A DNA stretch of 64,000 bases. Origin: Candidatus Neomicrothrix sp. UBA4542 (lineage in GTDB: Bacteria > Actinomycetota > Acidimicrobiia > Acidimicrobiales > Poriferisodalaceae). The stretch covers positions 14,296 to 78,295 of the forward strand of contig DGLO01000047.1 of NCBI GenBank assembly GCA_002388005.1. Reading direction: 5' to 3'. Below are positions 8,284 to 16,626 of this stretch, in pieces. The notes beneath the pieces are model-generated. The model saw only the letters and a list, made by a program, of their open reading frames with translations, had not been told where the DNA came from and did not search any database. Positions within the stretch are counted from its first letter, which is position 1; the number at the start of each line of letters is the position of its first letter. The translations under genes were made by a program, and so were the position numbers.

Positions 8284-9141
8284 CTAAATAATTTCGTCCT
8301 CGACCGTGTTAGAGAGAATTCCCAGATCGGTGATCTCAAACTCAACCGCGTCGCCATCTGATAACCAAACTTGGGGTTCCATGGATCCACCAGTTCCTTC
8401 GGGTGAGCCAGTGGCGATGATGTCGCCTGGTTCCAGAGGCATTATCCGTGACATATATGCGATGAGTTCAGGAACGGAAAAGATCATTTCGCTCACCTTC
8501 GCGTTTTGTCGTTCTTCCCCGTTCACCCGAGTCATTAGTGAAAGTTTCGAAGGATCCGGGATCGCTTCGCCGGTGACGATCCATGGGCCGCATGATCCCG
8601 ACCGGAAGAAATTTTTTCCGGCGGCTACTCCGTGGCGCTGCCAATCTCGAACCGAACCATCATTGAGAACCGTATATCCAGCCACATATTCCAATGCCCG
8701 GGCCTCGGAAATATGCCTACCCGAACGACCAATCACCACCGCTAGTTCAACTTCATAATCGAGTTGAACTGATGCGACCGGGCGGAGCAACGCTGCGTTG
8801 TGCGGAACCAAAGAACCCGGTGGCTTGTTGAAATACACGGGTTGTTTCGGCAACTTTATTTCGCCGCCCAACGGATATTTCTTGTGGTAGTTGAGGCCAG
8901 CGCAGAGTAAGCGGCGCTGATTTGGTATGGGTAGGTCGAAAGAAATTGAATCCCACAAATGATCGACCGGCGCGTCTTCGAAACCGCGTATGTCATCCAT
9001 GTCGCTAAGTGCCTCTCTCAACGTCGAGGCGTTCATTCGCTGATCTAGGTTGATCACCCCGTCGGTGCTTCCGATGCCGTACTGGGGTTCACCATTGCTT
9101 ACAAAGCTGAGAAGTATCACGCATATGACCCTAGTTATCAC
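8284..9141 (-). CDS. Fumarylacetoacetate hydrolase family protein
   Basis: Members hydrolyse, decarboxylate or hydrate beta-keto/2-oxo acids in aromatic or sugar-acid breakdown. LLCAGLNYHKKY near residue 80 is the family entry motif; DYEVELAVVIGR supplies the metal-binding acids (E-x-E pattern), and VLNDGSVRDWQRHG and GDIIATGSPEGTGGSM complete the core. About 70 residues of N-terminal lid precede it, giving 285 aa, typical of two-part FAH proteins. The first ~12 residues (MITRVICVILLS) are uncertain and a downstream GTG could be the true start. It is divergent from the HAD gene at 9160 with 18 nt between. The actual substrate is unknown. Confidence 0.85.
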   Translation of the reverse strand: MITRVICVILLSFVSNGEPQYGIGSTDGVINLDQRMNASTLREALSDMDDIRGFEDAPVDHLWDSISFDLPIPNQRRLLCAGLNYHKKYPLGGEIKLPKQPVYFNKPPGSLVPHNAALLRPVASVQLDYEVELAVVIGRSGRHISEARALEYVAGYTVLNDGSVRDWQRHGVAAGKNFFRSGSCGPWIVTGEAIPDPSKLSLMTRVNGEERQNAKVSEMIFSVPELIAYMSRIMPLEPGDIIATGSPEGTGGSMEPQVWLSDGDAVEFEITDLGILSNTVEDEII

Positions 9142-9159
9142 GAGAGACCTAGGACTGTT

Positions 9160-9822
9160 GTGAGTAGCGTTCGGATGGTGAGTCCTCAGGCCGTGATCTT
9201 CGATGTTGGCGGGGTTCTCGTAGGATCCCCATTTCTCGCTGCTTTGCGATGGGCCGAGAATTGGGACCTCCCGCGAACGGCGTTGGAAAAGCTATTCGGA
9301 GAATATTCTCGAAACGTCGAACCGGGTGAAGAACCTCCGATGTGGCATGAAGTGGAATGTGGTCGTGTCACTCTTTCTGAATTCGTTGAGCACATGGGGA
9401 AAATACTTGGACCGGAGTTACCTCATGATTCCAAGGCCAGAGGTTTAACGGGAGCAGACTTCGACCCGTTCGCCGATGCCGAACCTATCCCGATCATGAT
9501 CGAACTAGCTCACGAAATCAGAGATAGAGGTCTGCGAGTCGCAATCCTTACTAACAATGTCAGAGAATGGCGGCAATGGCGAGACCGCATACCGATCGAA
9601 TGCTTCGATCCGGTGATTGACTCGTGCGAAGTTGGCTTGCGGAAACCCGATCACGCGATCTATTCGCTGATCTGCAACCGCATGGGCTTGGCTCCCAACG
9701 ACTGTCTCTTTCTTGACGACCATCCCGGCAACGTTGAGGGGGCAATTGCTGTCGGGCTCGATGCTCTTCAGGTAACTGAAGATTTCGGCGCCGCAGCCAT
9801 GAAGGTACGAGAACGCCTCTAA
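9160..9822 (+). CDS. HAD-superfamily (subclass IA) hydrolase-like protein
   Basis: Motif I is VIFDVGGVLVGSP near residue 15: the nucleophile Asp is present but the usual second Asp (DxD) is Gly. Motif II is ILTNNV with the Asn/Thr pattern, motif III the Lys in GLRKPD, and motif IV FLDDHPGNVEGA. The DxGGV form is common in HAD proteins related to the N-terminal part of ACAD10 and to YihX-like enzymes; many are phosphatases, some may be haloacid or epoxide-type hydrolases. A close relative is encoded at 46923-47570. The stop overlaps the stop of the convergent membrane-protein gene by 4 nt. Confidence 0.82.
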   Translation: MSSVRMVSPQAVIFDVGGVLVGSPFLAALRWAENWDLPRTALEKLFGEYSRNVEPGEEPPMWHEVECGRVTLSEFVEHMGKILGPELPHDSKARGLTGADFDPFADAEPIPIMIELAHEIRDRGLRVAILTNNVREWRQWRDRIPIECFDPVIDSCEVGLRKPDHAIYSLICNRMGLAPNDCLFLDDHPGNVEGAIAVGLDALQVTEDFGAAAMKVRERL

Positions 9823-10295
9823 TCGTTGCGAATCATTCTGACCGGCTCGCCTCCCGCCTCTCTGATCGTCCGTTCGGCGCGCTCGATGTCTGCACCGTAA
9901 ATCACACCGATCCACTCCGGGAGCTCCAGAGGGACCTCAGGTCTATCGGGATGCAGAATCAGTCGGGCTTCCACGTCGACCGTCCAGTGGCGAACGGGAT
10001 GTGCTTTCTGTCCACGGATCGACACCAGGTGAAGCCCGCTTGCTGTCGCTACCAGGACCGAGCGTCTCCGCCGTGCGAAATGATCCCACCCCGCCGCTGC
10101 CGATATCACTAGAGGTAAGAGAGTTCCCAACGAGGCTGCCAGCACAAACCCCGAGGCGCACACGGCACTCCTCGCGGCTAGTTCCCAGCGTTGAAGGGAC
10201 ACTAACGCTGGGTCGCTGACCGCGACGCCCGCACGAATTTCGGTGCCAAGAACGCGAGACAACAATGCGCTGTCGGCGAGAGACCGACGACTCAT
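9819..10295 (-). CDS. Small membrane-anchored protein of unknown function
   Basis: Not recognised. The 158-aa product has a hydrophobic segment at residues ~42-69 (SAVCASGFVLAASLGTLLPLVISAAAG), then a short basic stretch (HFARRRRS) and a strand-rich cytoplasmic part (LVATASGLHLVSIRG) reminiscent of bacterial PH-like domains, ending in an acidic/helical tail. It converges on the HAD gene with a 4-nt overlap and stands 46 nt from the amidase gene stop on the same strand. Function should not be assigned. Confidence 0.55.
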   Translation of the reverse strand: MSRRSLADSALLSRVLGTEIRAGVAVSDPALVSLQRWELAARSAVCASGFVLAASLGTLLPLVISAAAGWDHFARRRRSVLVATASGLHLVSIRGQKAHPVRHWTVDVEARLILHPDRPEVPLELPEWIGVIYGADIERAERTIREAGGEPVRMIRND

Positions 10296-10341
10296 GAATG
10301 GTCCTCACCTAGATAGCAGCTGTGTCCCCCGTCGCCCCGTC

Positions 10342-11775
10342 TCATTGAGCGCGGACTGCCGGTTGCCTGCGATGCCATGACTCGGCGAGCTCAAGTTGGC
10401 CACCTACTTGCAGCAACAGCGCTTCGGCGTGCATCGCCCCAACTAACTGGACTCCGATAGGCAGCCCATTGGCATTCATATGCATAGGGACCGAGATTGC
10501 TGGCTGGCCAGTGATATTGAACTGGACGGTAAAGAGAAGTATTTCGCGCAAACGTTTGGTGCCGAGCTTGGCATCTCTAAGCTCTCCGAGTTTTGGCGGC
10601 GGTTCGGCAATAACGGGTGTCAACAAAATGTCGAACTTGTTCCACCAGCGAGCAATTTTTCGCGCATATAAGTGAAGCCACTCAACTGAAACTAAATAGT
10701 CAGAGGCTGTGTATCTGCGACCAAGTTCCACCAGGGCTCGTGTATCGGCTTCCATATCGTCGGCCCCGAAGGTTCTTCCAATCGCCTCGCCTAACTTGGT
10801 CACCGAGCGGGCTTCGTTGGCCGCCATCACAACTTTGAAGTGCTCGAATAAATCGTCGTCAAACAATCCGTCTGGGCCGTCTGACTCCACGATGTGACCG
10901 TGACTCTCAAGCAGAAGCGCTGTTTTGTCGACGGCATCGACGCAATCTGAGTGAACTGGACCCCAATCTGAACTTGTGGTGAATCCAATCCTTAATTGAC
11001 TTGGCTCGATCGAAGAAGTTTCCTCGAATGGCACAGCAGGCGGGGGAGCCCAATAAGGGTCACCCGGCCACGGTTGAGAGATGCCATCCAACACTCGGGC
11101 GCTGTCACGGATAGTTCGAGTCACAACACCGTCAATCGCCGCGCCGGCCCATGATTCGCCGATCTTGGGGCCAAATGAAACCCGACCTCGACTGGGTTTG
11201 AGGCCAACTAAGCCACATTCTGAAGCGGGAATGCGAATAGATCCACCACCGTCGTTTGCGTGAGCGATTGGAACGATTCCCGCGGCTACCGCAGCAGCAG
11301 ACCCGCCACTTGAACCGCCGGTTGAGTGATCTAAATCCCAAGGGTTCTTGCAAGCCCCATGAGAAGTAGGTTCAGTTGTAATGGTGCCGCCGAACTCAGG
11401 TGTGTTGGTCCGACCAAAGTTCACCAGCCCCAAGTGATCGAACATTGTTGACAGATATGTCGTATGCCCAGCGCGGTAGTCCGCATCGCGAAGGGCGACG
11501 TTCCCAGCATGGTATGGGTCGCCTTTAGTCATTACGGTCAGGTCCTTAGTAAGGAAAGGCACCCCCCACAGACTCGCCTCCTTGGGGACAGACATGGCAC
11601 CCATTTGTTGAGCTCTTTCTCGAGCCTGCTGATCTAGGCGGTGGATAATTGCGTTCAGCTGAGGATTTAGAGCATCGGCGCGCGAAATTGCATCCTCAAG
11701 CAATTCGATGGGTGAAGCTTTGCCCGCATGTATGAGGCTTGCGAGTTCGACCCCATCCATCATCGTGTTCTGCAT
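10342..11775 (-). CDS. Amidase (amidase signature family)
   Basis: Hydrolyses amides by the Ser-cisSer-Lys triad. The Lys lies in PFLTKDLTVM, and the Gly/Ser signature STGGSSGGSAAAVAAG with GGGSIRIPASECGLVGLKPSRGR holds both serines. Total length of about 477 aa fits the family. The start was set at ATG 11775 (MQNTMMDGVELASL) rather than ATG 11826, because the longer form would extend through the LexA operator of dnaE2 and adds MFGVRQEWWPC, which has no family counterpart. It is divergent from dnaE2. The substrate is not predictable; relatives include 6-aminohexanoate-cyclic-dimer and acylamidase types. Confidence 0.9.
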   Translation of the reverse strand: MQNTMMDGVELASLIHAGKASPIELLEDAISRADALNPQLNAIIHRLDQQARERAQQMGAMSVPKEASLWGVPFLTKDLTVMTKGDPYHAGNVALRDADYRAGHTTYLSTMFDHLGLVNFGRTNTPEFGGTITTEPTSHGACKNPWDLDHSTGGSSGGSAAAVAAGIVPIAHANDGGGSIRIPASECGLVGLKPSRGRVSFGPKIGESWAGAAIDGVVTRTIRDSARVLDGISQPWPGDPYWAPPPAVPFEETSSIEPSQLRIGFTTSSDWGPVHSDCVDAVDKTALLLESHGHIVESDGPDGLFDDDLFEHFKVVMAANEARSVTKLGEAIGRTFGADDMEADTRALVELGRRYTASDYLVSVEWLHLYARKIARWWNKFDILLTPVIAEPPPKLGELRDAKLGTKRLREILLFTVQFNITGQPAISVPMHMNANGLPIGVQLVGAMHAEALLLQVGGQLELAESWHRRQPAVRAQ

Positions 11776-11808
11776 GGATGAAAGGTACCCCGAACAAGGC
11801 CACCATTC

Positions 11809-11838
11809 TTGACGAACACCGAACATATGTTCGATGAT
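11809..11838 (+). promoter_or_regulatory. SOS promoter of dnaE2 with LexA box in the spacer
   Basis: TTGACG (11809-11814) and GATGAT (11833-11838) are separated by 18 nt and could be -35 and -10 elements. The LexA box CCGAACATATGTTCGA (core CGAAC-ATAT-GTTCG, 11820-11833) fills the spacer. A transcript would begin about 7 nt after the -10, at or one base before ATG 11846, so a leaderless mRNA is predicted. The operator is seen directly; the promoter elements are inferred. Confidence 0.85.
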
Positions 11839-11845
11839 CTATGGT

Positions 11846-14800
11846 ATGGGCTTTAATAACCCGGCTATGCCTTGGCATGAACTTGAACGACGACTTTCAG
11901 ACCGAGAGTCAGAACCAACCAGTAGTTCTCCTCGTCAGTCCGATCAAAGTGACAGTAAGGCCTGGTCGAGAAGAAGAACTCCTTTTGAATCTCATGGCAT
12001 TCGTCACTCTGAGGGAGTTGTTCCGTACGCCGAACTGCATACCCACTCTCACTTCAGCTTCTTAGATGGCGCTTCGAGTCCTGAAGAGTTAGTGCTCGAA
12101 GCTGCGCGACTTGGGTTGGAAGCTCTTGCGTTGACTGACCATGGAGGTTTTTACGGTGTTGTGCGTTTCGCTGAAGCTGCTCGAGAAGTTGGTCTTCCTA
12201 CAGTTTTTGGTGCCGAACTTACCGTTGATGCCTGGCAACCTGAGGGCAGCTCGGTTCTTGGTGGCGATCTTCGGGACCCTTCACGTGTTGGTACGACCGA
12301 CCCGCCAGGTAAACGCCTTGTTGTCTTGGCCCGTCACCCTGAGGGGTATGCGTCGCTAGCTGCCCTTCTTTCGAGAAGTCAGATGGCAGGGAAAAAAGGT
12401 GCGCCGCGTATATCCATGCCTGAGTTAGTTAATGCGGTGGATTGCCATCGCGGAGATTGGGCTTTACTTACTTCAGGCCGCCGAGGTGCAGTGCCGGCCG
12501 CGTTAAAGATGGAGGGAATTTCGGGGGCAAGGCGAGAACTCTGCCGGCTGATCGAGGCGGCCGGAAATGACAATGTGTTTGTGGAATTGTGGCACCACGG
12601 TGATCCTTCCGACGATGCTCGCAACGATTGCCTGGCAGATTTAGCAGTTGAGCAAAAAGTTGGGTTGCTTTGCACTAACGGTGTTCATTACGCGACCCCA
12701 TCTCGACGTCACTTGGCTTGGGCGATGTCAGCAATCCGGAGTCGCCGGTCTCTCGACGACATAGATGGCTGGCTCCCAGGTCAGGGTGCTGCCCACTTGC
12801 GTTCAGGTCCTGAACAGGCCCGTTGGTTTTCCCGTTATCCCGGAGTTGTTACAGCAGCAGCAGAACTAGGACGGCAATGTTCCTTTGATCTGTCGTTAGT
12901 AGCCCCGAAGCTTCCTCCATATCCGTGTCCCAACGGCATGAACGAGATGTCCTACCTGCGCAAAATTGTGTACGAAGGGGCTGAACGTCGGTACGGACCC
13001 CCGTCTGCTGAAACAATTGCGGGAGCCTGGCAACAACTTGCCCACGAACTTGTGTTAATTGAGCAGCTCCGCTTTCCCGGTTATTTCCTCGTCGTCTGGG
13101 ACATCGTTTCTTTTTGTCGGACTCGCAACATTCTCTGTCAGGGGAGAGGATCCGCGGCTAATTCTGCTGTCTGTTACGCCCTTGGTATTACCAACGTCGA
13201 TGCCGTTTCGCTTGGGTTGTTGTTCGAGCGGTTCCTTTCACCGGAGAGAGATGGACCCCCTGATATCGACCTTGACATTGAAAGTGGGAGACGAGAAGAA
13301 GTCATCCAGTATGTGTTTGATCGTTATGGCCGCGAACACACAGCACAGGTCGCCAATGTCATTACTTACCGGACTCGATCAGCAATACGTGATGCTGCCC
13401 GAGCTTTGGGGTATGCCCCTGGTCAACAGGACGCATGGGCCAAGTCACATGATCGCCACGAGCCAATTCGGTCTCGTTTTCAATCAGAGCTTGGAGAACA
13501 AGGCCGCAATTTCATACCTGAAGATGTTCTCCGGCTGGCTTCCGAAATTGAAAATTCACCACGACATCTAGGCATCCATTCGGGCGGCATGGTGATCTGT
13601 GATCGTCCCGTAATCGAAGTCTGCCCAGTTGAGTGGGCGCGAATGGCTGACAGATCGGTATTGCAATGGGATAAGGACGACTGCGCTTCAGTTGGGTTAG
13701 TGAAATTTGATCTACTCGGCTTGGGGATGTTGTCAGCTCTGCATAACGCTGTTGATCTCATTGCTGACGCTCATGATGTCGAAGTTGACCTCGGCGCGTT
13801 ACCTCAAGAAGAAGAGGTCTACGAAATGTTGTGTCGGGCTGACTCAATCGGTGTGTTTCAGGTGGAGTCACGAGCGCAGATGGCAACTCTTCCTCGGCTT
13901 CGCCCCCGTTGCTTTTATGACTTGGTCGTAGAAGTGGCGCTTATCCGACCAGGGCCTATCCAAGGAGGTTCAGTTCACCCTTACATTCGACGTCGAAACG
14001 GAGAAGAGGCTGTTACTTACCTACATCCACTGCTCAAGCCAGCTCTTTCCAAGACATTGGGTGTCCCTCTTTTTCAAGAACAACTCATGCAGATGGCAAT
14101 CGATGTGGCGGGGTTTACTCCCTCAGAGGCAGATGAACTGCGTCAAGCTATGGGTTCTAAACGATCGCGAGAGCGAATGGAACGCCTTCGGTATCGACTG
14201 TATGAAGGCATGTTCGAGCGTGGAATTAGGCAAGAGGTCGCTGACCAGATCTGGGAGAAGATGGTTGCTTTTGCCAATTACGGGTTCCCCGAAAGCCATT
14301 CGGTGTCATTTGCTCACCTTGTTTACGCTTCATCCTGGATCAAATGCCACTACCCAGCTGCGTTTTGTGCAGCCCTACTCAACGCTCAACCCATGGGGTT
14401 CTATTCGCCCCATTCATTAGTGCAAGATGCGCGACGCCATGGTGTGAAAGTCTTGACCCCAGACCTCAACGCTTCATCAGATAAGGCCACACTTGAAGGT
14501 TTCGACAGGTCAACGGGTGGCGTAGCTGTTCGGCTGGGTTTTTCATCCATAAGAGGGTTTAGTGAAGATCTCGCACTCGAAGTTGCTGCTTCTGGACCTT
14601 ACGAAGATTTAGAACAACTCTCACGTCGCACGGCGGTCTCTCAAAAGCAACTAGAGGCACTGGCTACAGCTGGCGCCTTTACCTGCTTTGGTTTGGAACG
14701 TCGCGAAGCTCTATGGGCAGTGGGGGCGATTGCTCAGTCTCGTCCGGGGCGCCTTCGCGGCATTGTTACCGGGGCTTCAGCTCCGACTTTGCCAGGAATG

Positions 14801-15208
14801 TCGCTGCAAGAAGAGGCTGTTTCTGATCTGTGGGCGACCGGTGTAGCTCCCAACGGGCATCCGACTCGCTTCATACGAGAAGAACTTAAACAAGCAGGCG
14901 TAGTAACCGCGGACGAGCTTTTAAGTTGCAACCTTGGCAAGGTGAAAGTGGCAGGCGTTGTCACCCACCGTCAACGTCCAGCAACAGCCGCGGAGACTTT
15001 GTTCATCAATCTTGAAGACGAGACAGGCCTGATCAACGTCATAGTTTCGCGCGGATGTTGGTTGCGGTTTCGGGCCGTTGTTCGTTCTGAGCCTGCACTT
15101 GTAGTGCGAGGCAGACTTGAACGACACGAGCGTGTCGTTAACGTCATCGCTGAGCGGATCGAAAAACTTGAGATCGAATCGGCTATCCCCAGCCGAGATT
15201 TCCGTTAA
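11846..15208 (+). CDS. dnaE2: Error-prone DNA polymerase DnaE2
   Basis: The damage-inducible C-family polymerase that carries out mutagenic translesion synthesis with ImuA' and ImuB. The N-terminal PHP domain starts YAELHTHSHFSFLDGASSPEELV and includes ALALTDHGGFYGVVRF. The polymerase palm has GRGSAANSAVCYALGIT and the catalytic acids in PPDIDLDIE (~residues 470-478), and the C-terminal OB fold contains VAGVVTHRQRPATAAETLFINLEDETG. At ~1120 aa it has the DnaE2 rather than DnaE1 length and lacks the C-terminal tau-binding part. ATG 11846 (MGFNNPAMPWHELERRL) matches the usual N-terminus better than ATG 11834, which overlaps the LexA box. Confidence 0.96.
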   Translation: MGFNNPAMPWHELERRLSDRESEPTSSSPRQSDQSDSKAWSRRRTPFESHGIRHSEGVVPYAELHTHSHFSFLDGASSPEELVLEAARLGLEALALTDHGGFYGVVRFAEAAREVGLPTVFGAELTVDAWQPEGSSVLGGDLRDPSRVGTTDPPGKRLVVLARHPEGYASLAALLSRSQMAGKKGAPRISMPELVNAVDCHRGDWALLTSGRRGAVPAALKMEGISGARRELCRLIEAAGNDNVFVELWHHGDPSDDARNDCLADLAVEQKVGLLCTNGVHYATPSRRHLAWAMSAIRSRRSLDDIDGWLPGQGAAHLRSGPEQARWFSRYPGVVTAAAELGRQCSFDLSLVAPKLPPYPCPNGMNEMSYLRKIVYEGAERRYGPPSAETIAGAWQQLAHELVLIEQLRFPGYFLVVWDIVSFCRTRNILCQGRGSAANSAVCYALGITNVDAVSLGLLFERFLSPERDGPPDIDLDIESGRREEVIQYVFDRYGREHTAQVANVITYRTRSAIRDAARALGYAPGQQDAWAKSHDRHEPIRSRFQSELGEQGRNFIPEDVLRLASEIENSPRHLGIHSGGMVICDRPVIEVCPVEWARMADRSVLQWDKDDCASVGLVKFDLLGLGMLSALHNAVDLIADAHDVEVDLGALPQEEEVYEMLCRADSIGVFQVESRAQMATLPRLRPRCFYDLVVEVALIRPGPIQGGSVHPYIRRRNGEEAVTYLHPLLKPALSKTLGVPLFQEQLMQMAIDVAGFTPSEADELRQAMGSKRSRERMERLRYRLYEGMFERGIRQEVADQIWEKMVAFANYGFPESHSVSFAHLVYASSWIKCHYPAAFCAALLNAQPMGFYSPHSLVQDARRHGVKVLTPDLNASSDKATLEGFDRSTGGVAVRLGFSSIRGFSEDLALEVAASGPYEDLEQLSRRTAVSQKQLEALATAGAFTCFGLERREALWAVGAIAQSRPGRLRGIVTGASAPTLPGMSLQEEAVSDLWATGVAPNGHPTRFIREELKQAGVVTADELLSCNLGKVKVAGVVTHRQRPATAAETLFINLEDETGLINVIVSRGCWLRFRAVVRSEPALVVRGRLERHERVVNVIAERIEKLEIESAIPSRDFR

Positions 15209-15223
15209 ATGGCCTGCCCAGCG

Positions 15224-16252
15224 TCAGCCCAGTGGACGTCCAAATGGGCGTTCTTCTTGCCAACTGGCAAGGAAAGCTTCAGCCTTATAACACGCAGCCA
15301 TGAAAGCTCCATCCTCGTGATTAGCGGTCTCTTCAAGCAATGCCAACACAGTGTCAGCCGTTGAGGAACGCAGATCACCAAGACTCGTGTTCTGTGGTGC
15401 CCACCAAGCCAATGATGGACCAACTGCGCTCAAGAAATCCGCTCCGACCGGAGCGCTGTTTCGCCGCAAAATCGCCAAAGCCTTCGAAGAAATAGCTGCT
15501 GCAGATGTAGCGATGATCGGCGTGCTCCCCGCGGTCGCAGCCCCTTCTCCGGACATCGCACCTGGTTTAGAACCCACAAAAATCGCATCGACATCTGCCT
15601 TCCAAATCTCCCAAGGTTTGCCAGCAGGCCCTAAGTTTTCGACGCAGCCTGGACCAGCGTCCATCCATGCATCAGCGAGAGTAGAACTGTCAAAATCACC
15701 TGCCACACACCCTTTAGCAGTCGAGACTTTCACCACTTCGCCCCCACTAGCTTCAACTTCTCGTGCAATAGCAAGACCAGTCTCATCGAAACCTTCGATA
15801 GCAACCCGCCAGCCGTTCGACGGTTTCGCGAAATACGAAGCGCAAGTTGTTGCTCCGACAGCTACCAGTTCCCGATCAAATGTGACGCCATCTCGATCTT
15901 CACGAGTGACCGGGTTCCGATTGTCGTGGCGAAGAACAGGCTCCAGCGACGTTCGGTCAAGGCGCAAACCTGGACTCGTTAGCAATCGTTGGGATACAAA
16001 CTCCTCGGCTAACTCGGAAGCCAGTGATGCAACCGCAGCCTCAACTTCTTTAGGATCGACTTTCAAACCAATAGTTGCACCACTCTTACGTTGTCCGGTA
16101 AGGGCAAACATGTAAGTCTGATGGCGCACCAACGTTTCGGCATTTCCCGGAACTAGTTTGGCTCCTAGCCGGCTTGGACCCACATAGGCGTCAGCGCCAG
16201 GTAGGTCATAAATAACAAAGCCCTGCGTCGATTCGAGTTGCTTTATTTCCAC
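15224..16252 (-). CDS. Glutamate/leucine dehydrogenase-like Rossmann protein
   Basis: A 342-aa protein with a dehydrogenase-like second half: NGWRVAIEGFDETGLAIAREVEASGGEVVKVS is a Rossmann beta-alpha-beta turn in the style of glutamate dehydrogenases (G-F-x-x-x-G rather than GxGxxG), and VDAIFVGSKPGAMSG resembles their NxxT/GAN region. The N-terminal part (RHQTYMFALTGQRKSGATIGLKVDP) could correspond to the substrate-binding domain with a Lys. It is shorter than GDHs (~410-450 aa). Enzyme activity is inferred; it may be a divergent, non-catalytic relative. Start is GTG 16252. It converges on dnaE2 with 15 nt between stops. Confidence 0.55.
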   Translation of the reverse strand: MEIKQLESTQGFVIYDLPGADAYVGPSRLGAKLVPGNAETLVRHQTYMFALTGQRKSGATIGLKVDPKEVEAAVASLASELAEEFVSQRLLTSPGLRLDRTSLEPVLRHDNRNPVTREDRDGVTFDRELVAVGATTCASYFAKPSNGWRVAIEGFDETGLAIAREVEASGGEVVKVSTAKGCVAGDFDSSTLADAWMDAGPGCVENLGPAGKPWEIWKADVDAIFVGSKPGAMSGEGAATAGSTPIIATSAAAISSKALAILRRNSAPVGADFLSAVGPSLAWWAPQNTSLGDLRSSTADTVLALLEETANHEDGAFMAACYKAEAFLASWQEERPFGRPLG

Positions 16253-16281
16253 GACTGAATTGTGCCACTTGTGATGCCCTT

Positions 16282-16347
16282 CAGACAGGTAGCTTCCCGG
16301 AAGGCCAGCCGTCGCGGCAATACAGCGCGATTGATACAGCCCGTCTG
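16282..16347 (+). ncRNA. Possible structured leader element
   Basis: CAGACAGG (16282-16289) can pair with CCCGTCTG (16340-16347) in an 8-bp closing stem with one A-C mismatch. Inside are CTTCC/GGAAG (16293-16297/16299-16303, really a 4-bp stem with a 3-nt loop) and GCCG-TCG-CGGC (16308-16318). A strong ribosome site and small ORF follow 22 nt downstream. It does not match a riboswitch class I know. The pairing is seen by eye only; no energy or covariation was computed. Confidence 0.25.
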
Positions 16348-16382
16348 TGAGAAGTCCGATGCGCCTTTAGGAGGTAACGACC

Positions 16383-16517
16383 ATGAGGGAACGTGATGAC
16401 GGTCCATTCACGGTCACCTTCGACCGTTCGTGGCGTGTAGTTAATGGGCCAAACGGGCGATTAATGAACTCAGCGACGAATCAGGAGCAATCTGGTCCGC
16501 TGATGGGAAACTGCTAG
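16383..16517 (+). CDS. 44-codon small ORF with strong ribosome site
   Basis: The reading frame starts MRERDDGPFTVTFDRSW and ends with MGNC. AGGAGGT at 16369-16375 lies 7 nt before the ATG, one of the best Shine-Dalgarno matches in the window, which is the main reason to list it. The peptide has no membrane segment and one Cys at the end. It sits in the only gene-poor stretch over 300 nt (16253-16626), ahead of the TlpA-like gene by 109 nt. It could be a leader peptide or a small regulatory protein; no family recognised. Confidence 0.45.
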   Translation: MRERDDGPFTVTFDRSWRVVNGPNGRLMNSATNQEQSGPLMGNC

Positions 16518-16626
16518 TCGTTTCACGCTAAATAGGGCAGTGGTCCCGCAACCCGATGGAGCAAACCGCACAAGAAAAGTCACGTGACTTTAGATCCTCC
16601 CCAGTTCCTCAATTACCGTCGTAGAG

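Noticed and set aside
15351..16115. A 254-codon open frame on the plus strand.
   Set aside because: It is antisense to the glutamate-dehydrogenase-like gene, has shadow-type Ser/Ala/Arg-rich composition, and no ribosome site.
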